This document shows, piece after piece, positions 1 through 11,147 of a stretch of 62,000 nucleotides of DNA. A model generated the notes under the pieces. The model made no database searches. It saw nothing but the letters and a program-made list of their open reading frames with translations, and had not been told where the DNA came from. This DNA is from Mesostigma viride (Eukaryota > Streptophyta > Mesostigmatophyceae > Mesostigmatales > Mesostigmataceae): NCBI GenBank assembly GCA_009746045.1, contig RPFO01000156.1:1040653-1102652 (forward strand), written 5' to 3'. Within the stretch, counting starts at the first letter, position 1; the number at the start of each line of letters is the position of its first letter. The position numbers were made by a program, and so were the translations under genes.

Positions 1-410
1 GGGCCAAGCTCCTGGCCTACGGCGACGTCGGGCACCATCGTGTGGTGCCCTTTGTCCTGGAGGAGTTTGGGGCCATGGGGCCCCTGACCTCCGCCTTCTT
101 CAAGGAGTGTTGCCGGCTCCGGGAGGACCGGCTGGACCTGGAGGGCCAGCGGGCCCCATGGTCGGCGCGGACCTGGACGTCATATTGGCGTCAGCGCTTG
201 TCGGTGGCGCTGACTCGGGCCATGGCTGACATCATGCTCCGCCGTACGCGGGCTGATTTTGCGGTGCAGCAGGGCTATTAGGTTCCTCCCGTTAGGCGTT
301 TCCATTGGTCTTATCGTAGTATAGAGTTTTGACATGGCTCTGTATATAGGTTTATAGCTGGGCGTTTGCTTTGGTTTGAGTGATTTCACTCTGCTGTAAG
401 TAATTATATT
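1..410 (+). pseudogene. LINE copy A: 3' end encoding the restriction-like endonuclease C-terminus, cut by window start
   Basis: The frame open to the TAG near position 281 encodes the last ~90 residues of the same protein found on the opposite strand at 557-1372 (motifs VPFVLEEF, KECCRLRED, RADFAVQQGY). A ~130-bp 3' UTR follows and ends in CTGCTGTAAGTAATTATATT. The segment is a near-perfect reverse complement of 428-837, so it is a second copy of the same non-LTR retrotransposon in opposite orientation. Its 5' part lies outside the window. It encodes only the tail after the endonuclease core, so it is not functional by itself as seen here. Confidence 0.8.
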
Positions 411-837
411 TTTAACATATATTTAATAATATAATTACTTACAGCAGAGTGAAATCACTCAAACCAAAGCAAACGCCCAGCTATAAACCTCTATACAGAG
501 CCATGTCAAATCTCTATACTACGATAAGACCAATGGAAACTCCTAACGGGAGTAACCTAATAGCCCTGCTGCACCGCAAAATCAGCCCGCGTACGGCGGA
601 GCATGATGTCAGCCATGGCCCGAGTCAGCGCCACCGACAAGCGCTGACGCCAATATGACGTCCAGGTCCGCGCCGACCATGGGGCCCGCTGGCCCTCCAG
701 GTCCAGCCGGTCCTCCCGGAGCCGGCAACACTCCTTGAAGAAGGCGGAGGTCAGGGGCCCCATGGCCACAAACTCCTCCAGGACAAAGGGCACCACACGA
801 TGGTGCCCGACGTCGCCGTAGGCCAGGAGCTTGGCCC
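1..837. repeat. Large inverted repeat formed by two tail-to-tail LINE 3' ends
   Basis: Left arm 1-410 and right arm 428-837 are reverse complements with only scattered mismatches. The 17-bp spacer at 411-427 is AT-rich and contains TTTAACATATAT. The axis is near 419. The left arm continues beyond the window, so the full palindrome may be longer. The spacer motif recurs at 2493-2506 and 2586-2598, next to the other LINE ends, so it is better read as insertion target sequence than as part of the element. Confidence 0.85.
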
Positions 838-2492
838 GCTCCGCCCGGTCCGCCGTGTAACCTGCCGTGAGGGAGGCCCCAGCCACGTGGCTAAGAGCCA
901 AGGGCCGCGCCACCGAAACGTCAATAAGCAGATGCCGGCCACCCCCCTCAAAGTCCAGCACCACGATGTCAGGCCGGTGGTTGGGGGAATAGAAGGCAGC
1001 GCCATCCGCATCCTCGGACCGGATGTTCGCGTGGGGGAAAACCGACCGAATCATGGCGAGCACCACCGTCAGGAGGACAGTGTGCAAATACAAATACCAA
1101 TTCTGATTCTGTTGGCCCCCCATGCAGGCAAGGTAGTGAGTCCCCGTGGGATCCAGCGGCTGCCCACAGCTACCACAAGGCCGCCCGGCCGGAACAAGAG
1201 GCTGCGGGGCAAATAGCTGGTGCCGGAGCGCCACCGAGTAGTGGCTGGGAGCCAAGGCGAATGGGGGGCCATGGGAAGAGCACGAAGGTACGCCGAGCCC
1301 ACACTCCGCAAGGAAAGCGAGCACAGCCACGCACGTCCCTGGGCGTTGAGGTCCGCGAAAAGAGCAATCCAATCAGCCGTGTGCAGAATACGCGCGTAGG
1401 TTTTCTGGTGTTTATCGATGACGCGATCAGGGAATGCGGTGGGAGATTGAACGGAGGCGACCGAGGGAGTGCCGCGAGGGAGGTGGCGCTGTACCGCCTG
1501 AGCGGCACGGACGGGAGAACAGGCCTGCTGGATCTCAGCATAGGCCTCCTGGATGGCGGTGACGAAGGGCAAAGGGCTGCTGGGGTCCAGGAGGTCAGGC
1601 GCTGCGGTTGCCAAAAGGGGCAGGAGCCGGCAGCTTTCCGCCCACGACTGAGCGACGGAGCTCAAAAATGCTGCTGGGGCCAGCCGGGCGGCACGAGTCA
1701 GACCACAGCCACCCATCCGTGCAGGCAGGGAGGCAATGCGAATAGCATGTGGCGGGAGGTCGGGGCCCGGGACCAGCTGCGCCAAGGCCGACTGGATGCG
1801 TTCGTCGTGGCCCTCGGCGGCCAGCCGGACCTGAGCCGGAAGAGCGCCCCGGAGCCAGTGAACGACGCGAGGGTGAGCGCAAAACCACAGAAGCAGACCC
1901 TTGGTCTGCGAATCATGAAGGCGCGCAATCAAGGGCAGTACCTCAGTGCGTGCCTCGAGGGCGGCCCGCAGAGCATCGATGACAAACGCGGGGTCGCCAA
2001 CCGGAACGCCGAGGACATCCAACCCATGGAGGCGCTCGTCCCGGCCCAAGAGCTGGGGCGGGAAGCCGGAGCAATCACCTTGGGGCGAGTACACCGCGCA
2101 CTTGGCCAGGGTCAACTGGAGGTTGATGTCAGCCACCGCGGTCTGCAGTGCCATGCAGCAGAGCCGCGGTGGTGTCCGGCACAGGGCCCAGAAGGTAGAT
2201 ATCATCCAAGTAGGCCTGAATAGCGACCGCCGGGTGGGCAGCATGGACCGCTTGGAGGCAACCCTGGAGGGGGGCGGCAAAGTACAGGGGTCCCAGGGGG
2301 TCCCCTTGGCCCTTGCTGGGTGCCCGTCCGCGACAGCAGGCCGCCGCGAGTGCCGTCCTCCATGATGTGAACCAGTTGGCCGGGCTGGCCGTAGCACACG
2401 GCTGTCCAAGCGTACAAGTCCTCGAAGGACTCCATGACGGCCGCAAACATGCTGGCGCGGGACAGACTGTTGAACGCGTTGTGGCAGACTGT
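428..2492 (-). mobile_element. LINE copy B: 5'-truncated non-LTR retrotransposon with RT and restriction-like endonuclease
   Basis: This 2.07-kb segment runs from the 3' end at 428 to an abrupt 5' break at 2492. It encodes the RT palm, a thumb/connection region, a CCHC zinc motif and a PD-(D/E)XK-like endonuclease domain, in that order, as in RLE-class LINEs (the R2/CRE/NeSL type). TTTAACATATAT-like sequence flanks both sides (411-425 and 2493-2506) and is a candidate target-site duplication. No poly(A) tail is seen; the 3' end is AT-rich instead. The 5' truncation is typical of target-primed reverse transcription. Confidence 0.75.
557..2450 (-). pseudogene. Reverse transcriptase + restriction-like endonuclease ORF of LINE copy B, frameshifted
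   Basis: Reading leftwards, the RT part shows QGDPLGPLYFA and the active-site block AYLDDIYLLG near 2200-2300. Next come a block with LGVPVG and a long connecting region. A zinc motif follows (C-x2-C-x9-H-x3-C, from CGSCGQPLD to YLAC, near 1130-1180). The endonuclease core then shows RPDIVVLDFEGG and LLIDVSVARP near 890-985, resembling the RPD...DV pattern of PD-(D/E)XK nucleases in R2-like elements. The protein changes frame near 2130-2200 and again near 1260-1290. RT fingers and everything N-terminal are missing. It is therefore a dead, 5'-truncated copy. Which RLE clade it belongs to cannot be decided by eye. Confidence 0.75.
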
Positions 2493-2506
2493 TTAACATA
2501 TATTAT

Positions 2507-2584
2507 AAAAATATAATTACTTACAGCAGAGTGAAATCACTCAAACCAAAGCAAACGCCCAGCTATGAACCTATATACAGGGGG
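2507..2584 (-). mobile_element. LINE copy C: 3'-terminal fragment of about 80 bp
   Basis: The segment repeats the last ~80 bp of the LINE 3' UTR (ATAATTACTTACAGCAGAG through CCCAGCTATGAACC) in the same orientation as copy B. TTTAACATATAT-like sequence occurs at 2493-2506 and again at 2586-2598. It looks like a severely 5'-truncated insertion of the same family at the same kind of target. Confidence 0.7.
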
Positions 2585-2598
2585 TTTAACATATATGC

Positions 2599-4254
2599 AG
2601 GGTAGGCCATATATAACTGCCGTCAAAGTCAGGGGGGTCAAGACGAGCGTTTTCATTTTTGGTAGAATGTGCATTTTGAATTATGTTATAAGACCTAGGC
2701 ACCTACCACTTCAGGGATGATAAACAATTAGTTGCTGAACAGTTTGAGCAATTGGGGTCATCATTTGGGTGGGTATACCAGCAGTTACACTCAGTACAGC
2801 CCATAGGGGTACCGTTGGTAAAAAGCAACCAAGGGGGTAGGGGTGGGCATACTACCTACTAATATGGCCACCAACCATGCCAAACACTACATTTCCCTTC
2901 CACAATGATGGGGAAACATAACTGCATCATCACACTGCCCTTACATGGCACCTACGTGCAGGTGCCACCTTGTCCATGCACGTAGGTAACGTGGTACGGA
3001 TACCCTACGCAAGGCATGCATTCTAGGTCAGGCAGCCACCAACAAACTAGTGATGTTGAGCCTATTTCAGCCTGCCCTAGCAAGGATAAACTACTAAGGC
3101 CTAAGCTGCTATAGCTTGCCAGGTGATGGCCAGCACACCTGGTGGCACATGCTGTCAATGGGAAGCTTTTACTCACCAGTTACGTGCTTGATGATGCCAC
3201 AGAGACCAGCCAACTGCCTCACACTCATGCAATATGTGTATGGGAAATGTATAACAAACATATATTGAGGTATTCAAACCCATACAGCCTCTAAAACTTA
3301 TCACCATCACCCTGTGGCAGGTCAACTGACTGAGGGAAGCATCTAAGAAGGGTGTTTTAGAAAGGGGCCAGGCCAGGGTCAAGAAAGAGCATGAATAATG
3401 CAAAAAGAATGTGCTACACAAGCTAGAACGTATATATAAACGTCAAACATCGATAGGAAAACGATGATTAAGCTTTACCAGGCATGGATGGCGTTACCTT
3501 GGCCCAGGCGGTGGCCGCAAAATGGCGCATTTCGGCACACCAAAGTTGTGCAGCATGGTCGCTGGATTCGGCGATTTCTGGCCACCCTTGCACGTTTACG
3601 ACTACTATGTATCATAAAAAGTACAAAGAAACCAATGTATCCTTTAAAATGCGCCGGAAAGGTATTGCTGTCAACGTTTCTATCGTCCGGCCTGATCGCA
3701 GTTATTTCCAGCAAGAACGCTGCCGACACCTATCAAATGGCATTCCCGCGAACCAAAAATTGGCCTGTATGATCTTTAGGACGTATAAAATCAATTTCCT
3801 AAGTTTGGCCAGAAAATTCGAACGCAAACGTAAATGCCATGCGTGGGCGCAAGCCGCCATGGCCAGGTCGTCGTATTCCGGAATGCACGTTGTACGTGAA
3901 AAAGTACCCTGACCCCTTGTACTTTGACCGGCCAGAACACCTCTATAACTTTGTCAAAAGTATGCAAACCCTAGTACCATGCTGTGAAGAATTTTATAAA
4001 CTTTCGATCTTCTCAGCTAAACTTTTCCTAATTCTCAATAGATTTCGCGGCATCTGGTCCCCCGAGAAGGGGCCGATGCATCGGCTGGAACTCGATTTTT
4101 GGCGGAAAATCGGCAGCAGGACCATTTAGGGGTTAAGCGGCTCGACCTAACTAGGGTTTACTTCCGCATCAAATTACTAATTCGATATCGAATTACTGAT
4201 TCGATATTAATCCCGGGAAGGTCCGATATCTACCTCGCTAGGCGATTAATTAGG
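2599..4254. other. Unannotated stretch
   Basis: No convincing coding potential or known repeat family was recognised. The open frames here (for example around 3464-3912 on plus) overlap in several frames, lack recognisable motifs and look random. A polypurine/AT-rich context with scattered short repeats is all that is visible. Confidence 0.4.
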
Positions 4255-4550
4255 TCCGACCGGTGCCCCGGCGGATCCTCCCAAATAATCCCTACTCGGC
4301 ACTGTCCCCACGAGGTTTCGAACCCATGACTTCCGCGCCGCGCCGGTTCTAACTTGTACAAGCTAACCCTTATACTTTTTATGCGCAAACCTTTTAGCTA
4401 AGGTTAACGCATATTCTTACATCCTGCGCAGGATGTAAGAATATGCGTTAAACTTAGCAAAAAAGGTTTCCGCATAAAAAGTATAATAAGCATTAGCCGG
4501 CTTGTACAACTCCACCGGCAACGCAGCCTACACCTGGCTTCGCTTTGGTG
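4255..4550 (-). mobile_element. tRNA-related SINE fragment, split by a hairpin element
   Basis: On the minus strand a pol III B-box-like sequence (GGGTTCGAAACC, plus 4314-4325) lies downstream of a diverged A-box-like stretch around TTGTACAAGTTAGAACC. It is followed by a body containing ATTATTTGGGA. The same body motif follows the B box of the SINE-like sequence at 26003-26377, which supports a shared family. A hairpin element (4362-4500) has inserted in the A-box region. The exact SINE ends were not located. Confidence 0.5.
4362..4500. mobile_element. Hairpin MITE-like element with 9-bp flanking direct repeats
   Basis: The 139-bp segment is an imperfect inverted repeat with its axis near 4427-4430 (ACATCCTGCGCAGGATGT) and outer arms reading TTATACTTTTTATGCG and its complement. 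It is flanked on both sides by CTTGTACAA (4353-4361 and 4501-4509). A 9-bp target duplication would fit a Mutator-like (MULE) MITE, but the repeated 9-mer is itself nearly palindromic, so the duplication length is tentative. It encodes no protein. Confidence 0.65.
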
Positions 4551-4570
4551 GCTGAGCGATGTCCGACTGA

Positions 4571-4960
4571 CACTAGGAAGTCGGATACTGAGAAAAATCT
4601 CAGATCCTGAGTTTTTTCTGAGATTTTTCTCAGGATTCCTGAGATTTTCTCAGGATTTCCTGAGATTTCCTGATTTTTTTCTCAAGAAATCCTGAGAATC
4701 CTGAGAAAATTTGAGATTTTTCTCAGGATTCCTGAGATTATATCAGGACTTACTCCTGAGAATCTTGAGAAGTGCCTGAGATACGTCTCGCCACACACTG
4801 AGAAACACTGAGAATCCTGAGAAAATCCTGAGATCCTGAGAAAAATGTCGGAACAACACAAAAAATCTCAACATCTTGAGAAAACCCGCTGAATCAGAAA
4901 AAAATCAGGAAAATCAGGACACTTAGCATGGCACAAAAAATCAGGAAAATCAGGACACGG
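4571..4960. repeat. Left terminal and subterminal repeats of CACTA copy 1
   Basis: After the 14-bp terminal repeat there are many copies, in both orientations, of a motif close to TCCTGAGATT / AATCTCAGGA. In known CACTA elements such short subterminal arrays are bound by the element's accessory protein; that role here is inferred from position and density only. Confidence 0.8.
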
Positions 4961-5184
4961 AGCATGACACTTGAGAACTCTCAAGTGCATGAAGACAGGA
5001 CACTTATGCATTATATGTGGATGCAGAAATGATGCAGTTGACACACATGTTCATTGGAAATAAAGAAATATAATGCATGGTCCGGATTCTCCCGATTTCT
5101 GGCCTGCGCTGGTTGTCTCCTTGATAATGCAGTGCGACAAGCATACAACAAGTTACATTACAGGCATCATTGCCAGAAATATAA

Positions 5185-5433
5185 TCAATGCCACTCCTCA
5201 TCAGTGTATGCAGCACTGTCAGAGTTGTCCGCATAACTTACTACAGCACGCTGCCTCTCACTTCTCCTTTGTGAGGGAATGCATGCCTCACCGTTGCTGC
5301 TGAACGACGAAACACTAGCTATGTCATCAGGGCTCGATGCGCTGACACTAGCCGCTGCCATGGACTTGCCAGCAGTGCGGCTCTTGCCACGCGAGCGGTT
5401 TGGTAGTGCAGCGGCTGTGTGTGGTTCTACCAA
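5185..5433 (-). pseudogene. Probable remnant of the last transposase (Tnp2) exon, CACTA copy 1
   Basis: The minus-strand frame encodes a Ser/Ala/Asp-rich tail containing SRGKSRTAGKSMAAAS, then RRSERQRAVVSYADNSDSA and an end in TDEEWH. The tail of the intact Tnp2 gene in copy 3 has the same architecture (LRTSARARTVRDY followed by an acidic DSD-rich end) at a similar distance from its left terminus. The frame is preserved in copy 2 (41972-42274) with few substitutions. I infer a shared 3' transposase exon; the rest of the gene is deleted. Confidence 0.55.
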
Positions 5434-5785
5434 ACGACTTTGAGAAATATGTGCCTACTCCATGGCCCCACGTGAGCACGTGCAAAACTCAAGGTATTGA
5501 AGAGGCCGCTATCAGCTCACATCAATCGGAGCACTACTACAGAACAGCATTGGGGCAACTACAGAACAGCAACCCGCGACCTTCAACCATCTTTACGTCA
5601 TCGCAGCTCCGTCCGGAGTCATGGTTCATGGCGGCAAAGACGGGGTTCGGTATAGGCGCAGCATCACTTACATTCTGCAAGCGCCCCCGCTACTTGCCCC
5701 GATGGGGCCATGGAGTAGGCACATACTTCTGAAAGTCGTTTGGTAGAACCACACACAGCCGCTGCACTACCAAACCGCTTGAAGG
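5393..5785. repeat. Inverted repeat inside CACTA copy 1, conserved in copy 2
   Basis: Arms at about 5395-5480 and 5698-5783 are reverse complements (both include TTTGGTAGTGCAGCGGCTGT or its inverse), with a spacer of ~220 bp. The same structure is at about 42182-42260 and 42483-42565 in copy 2, so it predates their separation. It overlaps the putative transposase tail on one side and could be an old internal insertion. Confidence 0.7.
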
Positions 5786-7318
5786 CGGGTCAGAGCTAGT
5801 GATATACTATCTGAGCAAGTGACTTGACTAGTGCGAATCCCAAAGTGGAAATGCCGTGTCTATTCCGGCCTAACATGGCTGATGAAGGCGTTTATGGAAT
5901 GGTGCGGCTAGGTGCAGGGTTGTGTTGCCTAACATGGCTGCTGAAGGCGTTCATGGGTGCGGCTAGGTGCAAGGTCGCGTTGCCTAATCGCAACCTTGCT
6001 AAATTTTTCGCTCGTTGGACCAACGGTCTACCAGGTAACGGTTAAGAGAGGTAGGGCGCGAAGTTAAAAGTTTGGAACGGCACTGTCGTCATGCGGCTAT
6101 TTCACGGCACCATAACGGCCTTTATTTCAGTTATAATGTTCAGTTCAGTTTCTTCCCACGCCGGTTCCCTAGCCTTGCCCGTACCGGCTTCGGAATAAAC
6201 GGATGCTGGCACCGTATCCTTGTTCCAATTTTTAACAGGCAGGTACTACTTCTATAAAGCCCGAACTAAGAGCTCTTTTGTAGAATGTTCTCACTGCCTA
6301 TTTGCTTTACGGTGACTTTGCGTTAATAATTGTCGGCTGTCAGTCTGTCAGCCAACAATCAGAAATCGTTGTCGCACATTATAACCTGCTCCAATGGTTG
6401 TCCGGCAAAGGCAGGACCAAGCGTTTTCTAGGGTCTGGCAGGACGGCAATTTTTGAAATGCCTGTGGCTTTCATTGGTGAATACTAGTTACTGTACCTGT
6501 AAATTTATCGGCAGTTTGCGGCTCCGACCGTTCTAAAAGGCTTTGAGACGAGTAGTAACCAGTGGAAAGGTAAGCTGTCATGACAATACGGAAGATCGCT
6601 TGGCTGGAATCACTCGAGACATTCCGCCTGCCGCTGGCTACGGATGTGACCTAGTCGCAATCTTTTTTTTTGCGCAAATTCAAAAAAACGCGTTTGACGT
6701 AGCCGTTGTTCGCAGTCAAGTCCATGCTTAATCACCTAGTCCGCAGGAATGAACGCTGGATTTGTTGCCATGGGACGTACGCTGGCGATGCCGATGGTGA
6801 GTCGTTTGTTTCGATGACCGGGGTAGTGCCTGCTCTCTTTCTGTTGCGTTTCCACGGTTGCGTTCTTTCCATTTCGCCGAATTCGCCTAGCGTAGCAAGA
6901 CATAGCGTAGCAGGGGGCTGCGTTATAATTTCTTACCTGTACAGGACGCCATCTTCATCGTCCCTCGCATTTCCTGTGTGAGCGTCCGTTGCCAAAGGAT
7001 CTGTGATGCTATTTTCTGGAATATAGTGGTCATGGAAAGCTCCTCTGGATGCTTGCCTGGTCACGAGTTTAGGGCGTCATTTATACTGCTGTACTGGCTG
7101 ACATTCATGGTGCTTTCTGCGTAAGATAATCTGCCTTGCTTTGCACGTGGATTTTCACTGGGCTGAAGAGCGCGTCTGGTAACATGTTTACGTCCCCATG
7201 CACACCTGGAATTGTACTACATTTTTCAAATTGTACTTCAGTTTTGAAAGTTGCATTTTCATGCATTTAAAGTTTCAACTAAAGTCTTTGAGGAAAAAAA
7301 AGTTCGGCGGCGGCCGTG

Positions 7319-8220
7319 GCACCGTTGCACCGTTGCACCGTTGCACCGTTGCACCTCAAATTGCATATATGCACACACCTTTGCACATGCAATTGTTATC
7401 CATGGGATTTATGTAGGTGGATGGGTCATGCAAGGGTTACCTAGATGCTCATGACACCGTGCCACCGTGGCGCCGTTGCACCGTTGCACCGTTGCACCGT
7501 TGCACCTCAAATTGCATATAAACACACACCTTTGCACATACAATGGTTATCCATTGGGATTTATCAAGGGTAATGGGTCATGCAAGGGTTACCTAGACAT
7601 GCTCATGACACCGTTGCATCGTGGCATCGTGCCACGTGCCACCGTGGCACCGTGGCACCGTTGCACCGTTGCACCGTTGCACCGTTGCACCTCAAATTGC
7701 ATATAAACACACACCTTTAAGCACATGCAATTGTTATCCATGGGTTTTATGTAGGTGGATGGGTCATGCAAGGGTTACCTAGATGCTCATGACACCATGG
7801 CACCGTGGCATCGTGCCAGCGTGCCACCGTGCCACTGTGCCACCTCAAAAGTTGCATATAAACACGTACACATATTTGCACATACAATGGTTATCCATTG
7901 GGATTTATCAAGGGTAACATTTGGGTCATGCAAGGGTTACCTAGACATGCTCATGACACCGTTGCATCGTGGCATCGTGCCACCGTGCCACCGTGCCACC
8001 GTGCCACCGTGGCACCGTGGCACCGTTGCACCGTTGCACCGTTGCACCTCAAATTGCATATAAACACACACCTTTCCGTTTTTCCGCGTTTTCCGCGGCC
8101 CGGCACTGAACGCAAATGGTTTTCACCTTTGCGGAGTGCCTGATCAGAACACACCTTTGCACATGCAATTGTTATCCATGGAGCCACCATGCCACCGTGC
8201 CACCGTGCCACCTCCACAAC
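7319..8220. repeat. 8-bp minisatellite (GTTGCACC / GTGCCACC) embedded in a larger tandem unit
   Basis: Short arrays of the 8-bp units alternate with a ~150-200-bp spacer that recurs about five times (marked by CACCTCAAATTGCATATA near 7351, 7505, 7688, 7841 and 8045). The spacer also carries GGGTCATGCAAGGGTTACCTAG. It is a two-level tandem repeat. Frames translated across it are artefacts of the repeat. Confidence 0.85.
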
Positions 8221-8509
8221 GGTATGAAAGTGCCAAAAAATGCCCTTATAAGCCCTACATGGAGCAAATTGAGTCCAAACATGCTAGATATTGGTAGGCA
8301 GCATGTCCAGGACACCAGTAGAAGGAATTTGACTTTCCAGAATTTTCCGACATCGGTTGGTCTATTTTTGGCATGTCTATTTTTAGCAACTTTCCAGATT
8401 TTAATATAAACAAATACCACTTAGTATGCAAATAAAGAGCTCCTGGCCTGGCTATTTGCAGGTAGGCTAATGCTCATGTCTACCAACTGTGCACCAGGTC
8501 CCATGGTCA

Positions 8510-9010
8510 TCTGACCTCATTTGGTGACAAACTGCCACCAAATGCTAGCAAAAACGCACTGTTTCACCACATCTCATTGCAGTTTCCATAGAAGGTGTGT
8601 TCAGTCGAGGCTGGAAATTTGCAATCACATTGCACATCATAAATGTAGACATGGCACAAAAAATCAGGTCCATCGTACTGTATTTGGTAACAAAATGCCA
8701 CCAAATGCTAGCAAAAATGTGCGTTTTTCGCGTTTTTTAGACACATTTCATGACAGTTTTCATACAAGATGTGCTCAGTTGGGGCTGGAAACTTGCAAGC
8801 ATATTAAATATCATTATTGTAGACATTGCACAAAAATTCAGGTCCGTTGTACTTCATTCATTGACAGCTCGCTACCAAATGTGAGAAAAAATGTGCGATT
8901 TTTGCATTTCCGCCACATTTCCAAGTGCAGTTTCCCATGCCAGGTGTGCTCAGTTGAGGCTGAAAACAAGCGCGCATGTTAATCATCATCATTTCAGACA
9001 TTGCACAAAA
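8510..9010. repeat. Three diverged tandem units of about 165 bp
   Basis: The landmarks CCACCAAATGCTAGCAAAAA, GGTGTGTTCAGT / GGTGTGCTCAGT and ACATTGCACAAAA recur with a spacing near 165-170 bp (starts near 8521, 8690 and 8855). Identity between units is clearly below that of the 13-14 kb satellite, so this is an older array. No coding function is apparent. Confidence 0.7.
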
Positions 9011-10638
9011 CTTAATTCAGGTCCATCAAGTGTCATTGGGTTCACTGGTCCATGCAACACCTGCCAGTTTCCAGCTAATCACTCAACCTTGGATGACAAA
9101 GTTCTTTTGTAACGGTATGGCCAACTCCCACCAACTGTGTTGCTAACTGTTCAGACCTTGCACAGATAATATAACACAACTTTTGTGACACATAGACAAA
9201 GATATATGAATATGAACAGTGGCTAGACATGGCTGTATATATGTGCATGTGGCCATGCTCAGGCAATTTTCAAGTAGGGGCTTGTTAGACATAAGAACTA
9301 GACATAAGAACTAGCTAGACCTTTTCAGTGGTTTTCCATTTGCGGGTATTTCCTCGTAAATGGTGGGAGAGCGATCGCAGCAATGGTGCTCACCACTAGA
9401 CACTCCCGGCCAGCTAGGCTAGAAACACACGCCCTGATCAAGCATGCTGTTTCCGGCCCCACCGTCTAGGTCATCTAGTCGCTCCACACGTAAGCCAGCC
9501 ATAATTTCAATGCACAAGGATACACATTTCCATCACCATTCATCTTCATCATCCTGAACGACTCGAAAACGCGGAAAAGATAACGGCAGGCTCGAGCTAC
9601 CATGGTCCGGATTCTCCCGATTTCTGGCCTGCGCTGGTTGTCTCTTTGATAAGAACTGCCAGCTGTCACGTTCGCTAGCATGATCAGTTCAAACCCACAG
9701 CATGCACGGTAGTCGCAAACTCAGCTTGGCAATGTAGTAATCTAATCATGCCAGGCATCTTGGCGGTCGGCATGGCTGCGATGTGTTTTGTGCGCCTTGA
9801 TTCGGTAGCAGCACATCCCTTGGCAACCGGCCCGCCTGACTAAGGTTGCCACACATGGTCCTCTGCATCACCATGGATGTCCCCATGTCCCTGTCTCTGT
9901 TATAGGGGTTCACGTTGCTGGCGATGCAGCTTCCAAGTTGGACTAGATCTCCTCAGCCAGCGCTGTGGTGCATAGCCAGACAGCTCATACACTGCTCAGT
10001 TGCTACCTCGAGGTTGCCGGCTTGAAATGTGCCACCAAAGGACTGCACTTGGCCGCCATCATACCTAGCATGAAGAAGCCACTGCACAACCCCGGTGAGC
10101 CGCTTGGCCACCATACCGCAGTTGTCTTCAACAGATAGTGCAAGGCCAATGGCCTCTTCACAGGCACGTGCCTTGTGCTCATGCTCTTGCTCTGGCCCTT
10201 GTCAGCATGAGATGCACGCCCTTGCATGCTTCACCATGTTTCTCCAAGCCATCCGTGACTACTTGCTTCAGAAATGTCATTCAACTCCTGCTCGTCCTCA
10301 GCCACCAGACTGCCTAACTAGCTGGTGCCCCATCCCTCACTTTGGCGAGGACTGCGATTCTGGCTAGCAGCTTAGCGATCGTGCGTGGTTGTGCCCGAGT
10401 TTCTGGGTTAGTGGCAGTGGCATTGGAGCAAGAGTTGTTGAGCATGTGCGTGTGTCTATCCTCTTGACAAACAACCCCTCGCACCCCTGACATTGAGGAG
10501 TTTGGCCATGTGCCACATGGCAGGTTGCCAGAATTCCGCAAACATGCATCATAGGGAAATAAAGGATGGCTGGTTGAGCACACGACATGAGTAAACAAAA
10601 TACACAGCGCTGGTGCTGTCCGATATCCCCTACATGTG
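9010..10638. other. Filler region of CACTA copy 1 with a duplicated piece of the element's own left end
   Basis: Most of this stretch shows no recognisable feature. Positions ~9603-9653 repeat the sequence around 5078-5125 (GGTCCGGATTCTCCCGATTT onwards), which belongs to the conserved left arm of copies 1 and 2. The middle of copy 1 was therefore partly built from its own family. Confidence 0.6.
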
Positions 10639-11147
10639 AAGACCAAATGGTGGTGGCACGGAGTATAAAATTAATGGTGGTGGCACGCCGCCATTGTTGT
10701 TGTTGTTGTTGTGTCCCACGCCGCACACCGGTGGAGTACAATTTGGTGGTGGCACGGTGTGCCGGTGCAACGGTGCAACGGTGCAACGGTGCAACGGTGC
10801 AACGGTGCAACGGTGCAACGGCAACGGCCAGTGATTGGCCCGTTGCTGATTTGCTGACATGCAGCCTAATAAAAATTGGCCGCAAATTCGTCCGGTCGCA
10901 CGTGGGCACAAGATTTGCGGCCAATTTTTACTAGGCTGCATATCAGAAAATCAGCAACGGGCCAATCACTGGCCGTTGCACCGTTGCACCGTTGCACCGT
11001 TGCACCGTTGCACCGTTGCACCGGCACACCGTGCCACCACCAAATTGTACTCCACCTGTGTGCGGCGTGGGACACAACAACAACAACAACAATGGCGGCG
11101 TGCCACCACCATTAATTTTGTACTCCGTGCCACCACCATTTGGTCTT
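10639..11147. mobile_element. 509-bp foldback element carrying the 8-bp minisatellite in both arms
   Basis: The ends are AAGACCAAATGG and CCATTTGGTCTT. The two arms mirror each other over ~220-250 bp: GTGGTGGCACGG, a (GTT)n/(AAC)n tract, an array of GTGCAACG or its complement, then GGGCCAATCACTGGCC or its complement. They are separated by a short central spacer near 10885-10920. No convincing target-site duplication was found. It lies inside CACTA copy 1. Confidence 0.75.

Noticed and set aside
800-2223. Plus-strand open frames opposite the LINE RT/endonuclease
   Set aside because: They are antisense shadows of the GC-rich minus-strand LINE coding region, which carries the real motifs.
3464-3912. 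Overlapping plus-strand frames of 100-140 residues as a possible host gene
   Set aside because: No motif, no splice support, and frames overlap each other and the opposite strand without one standing out.
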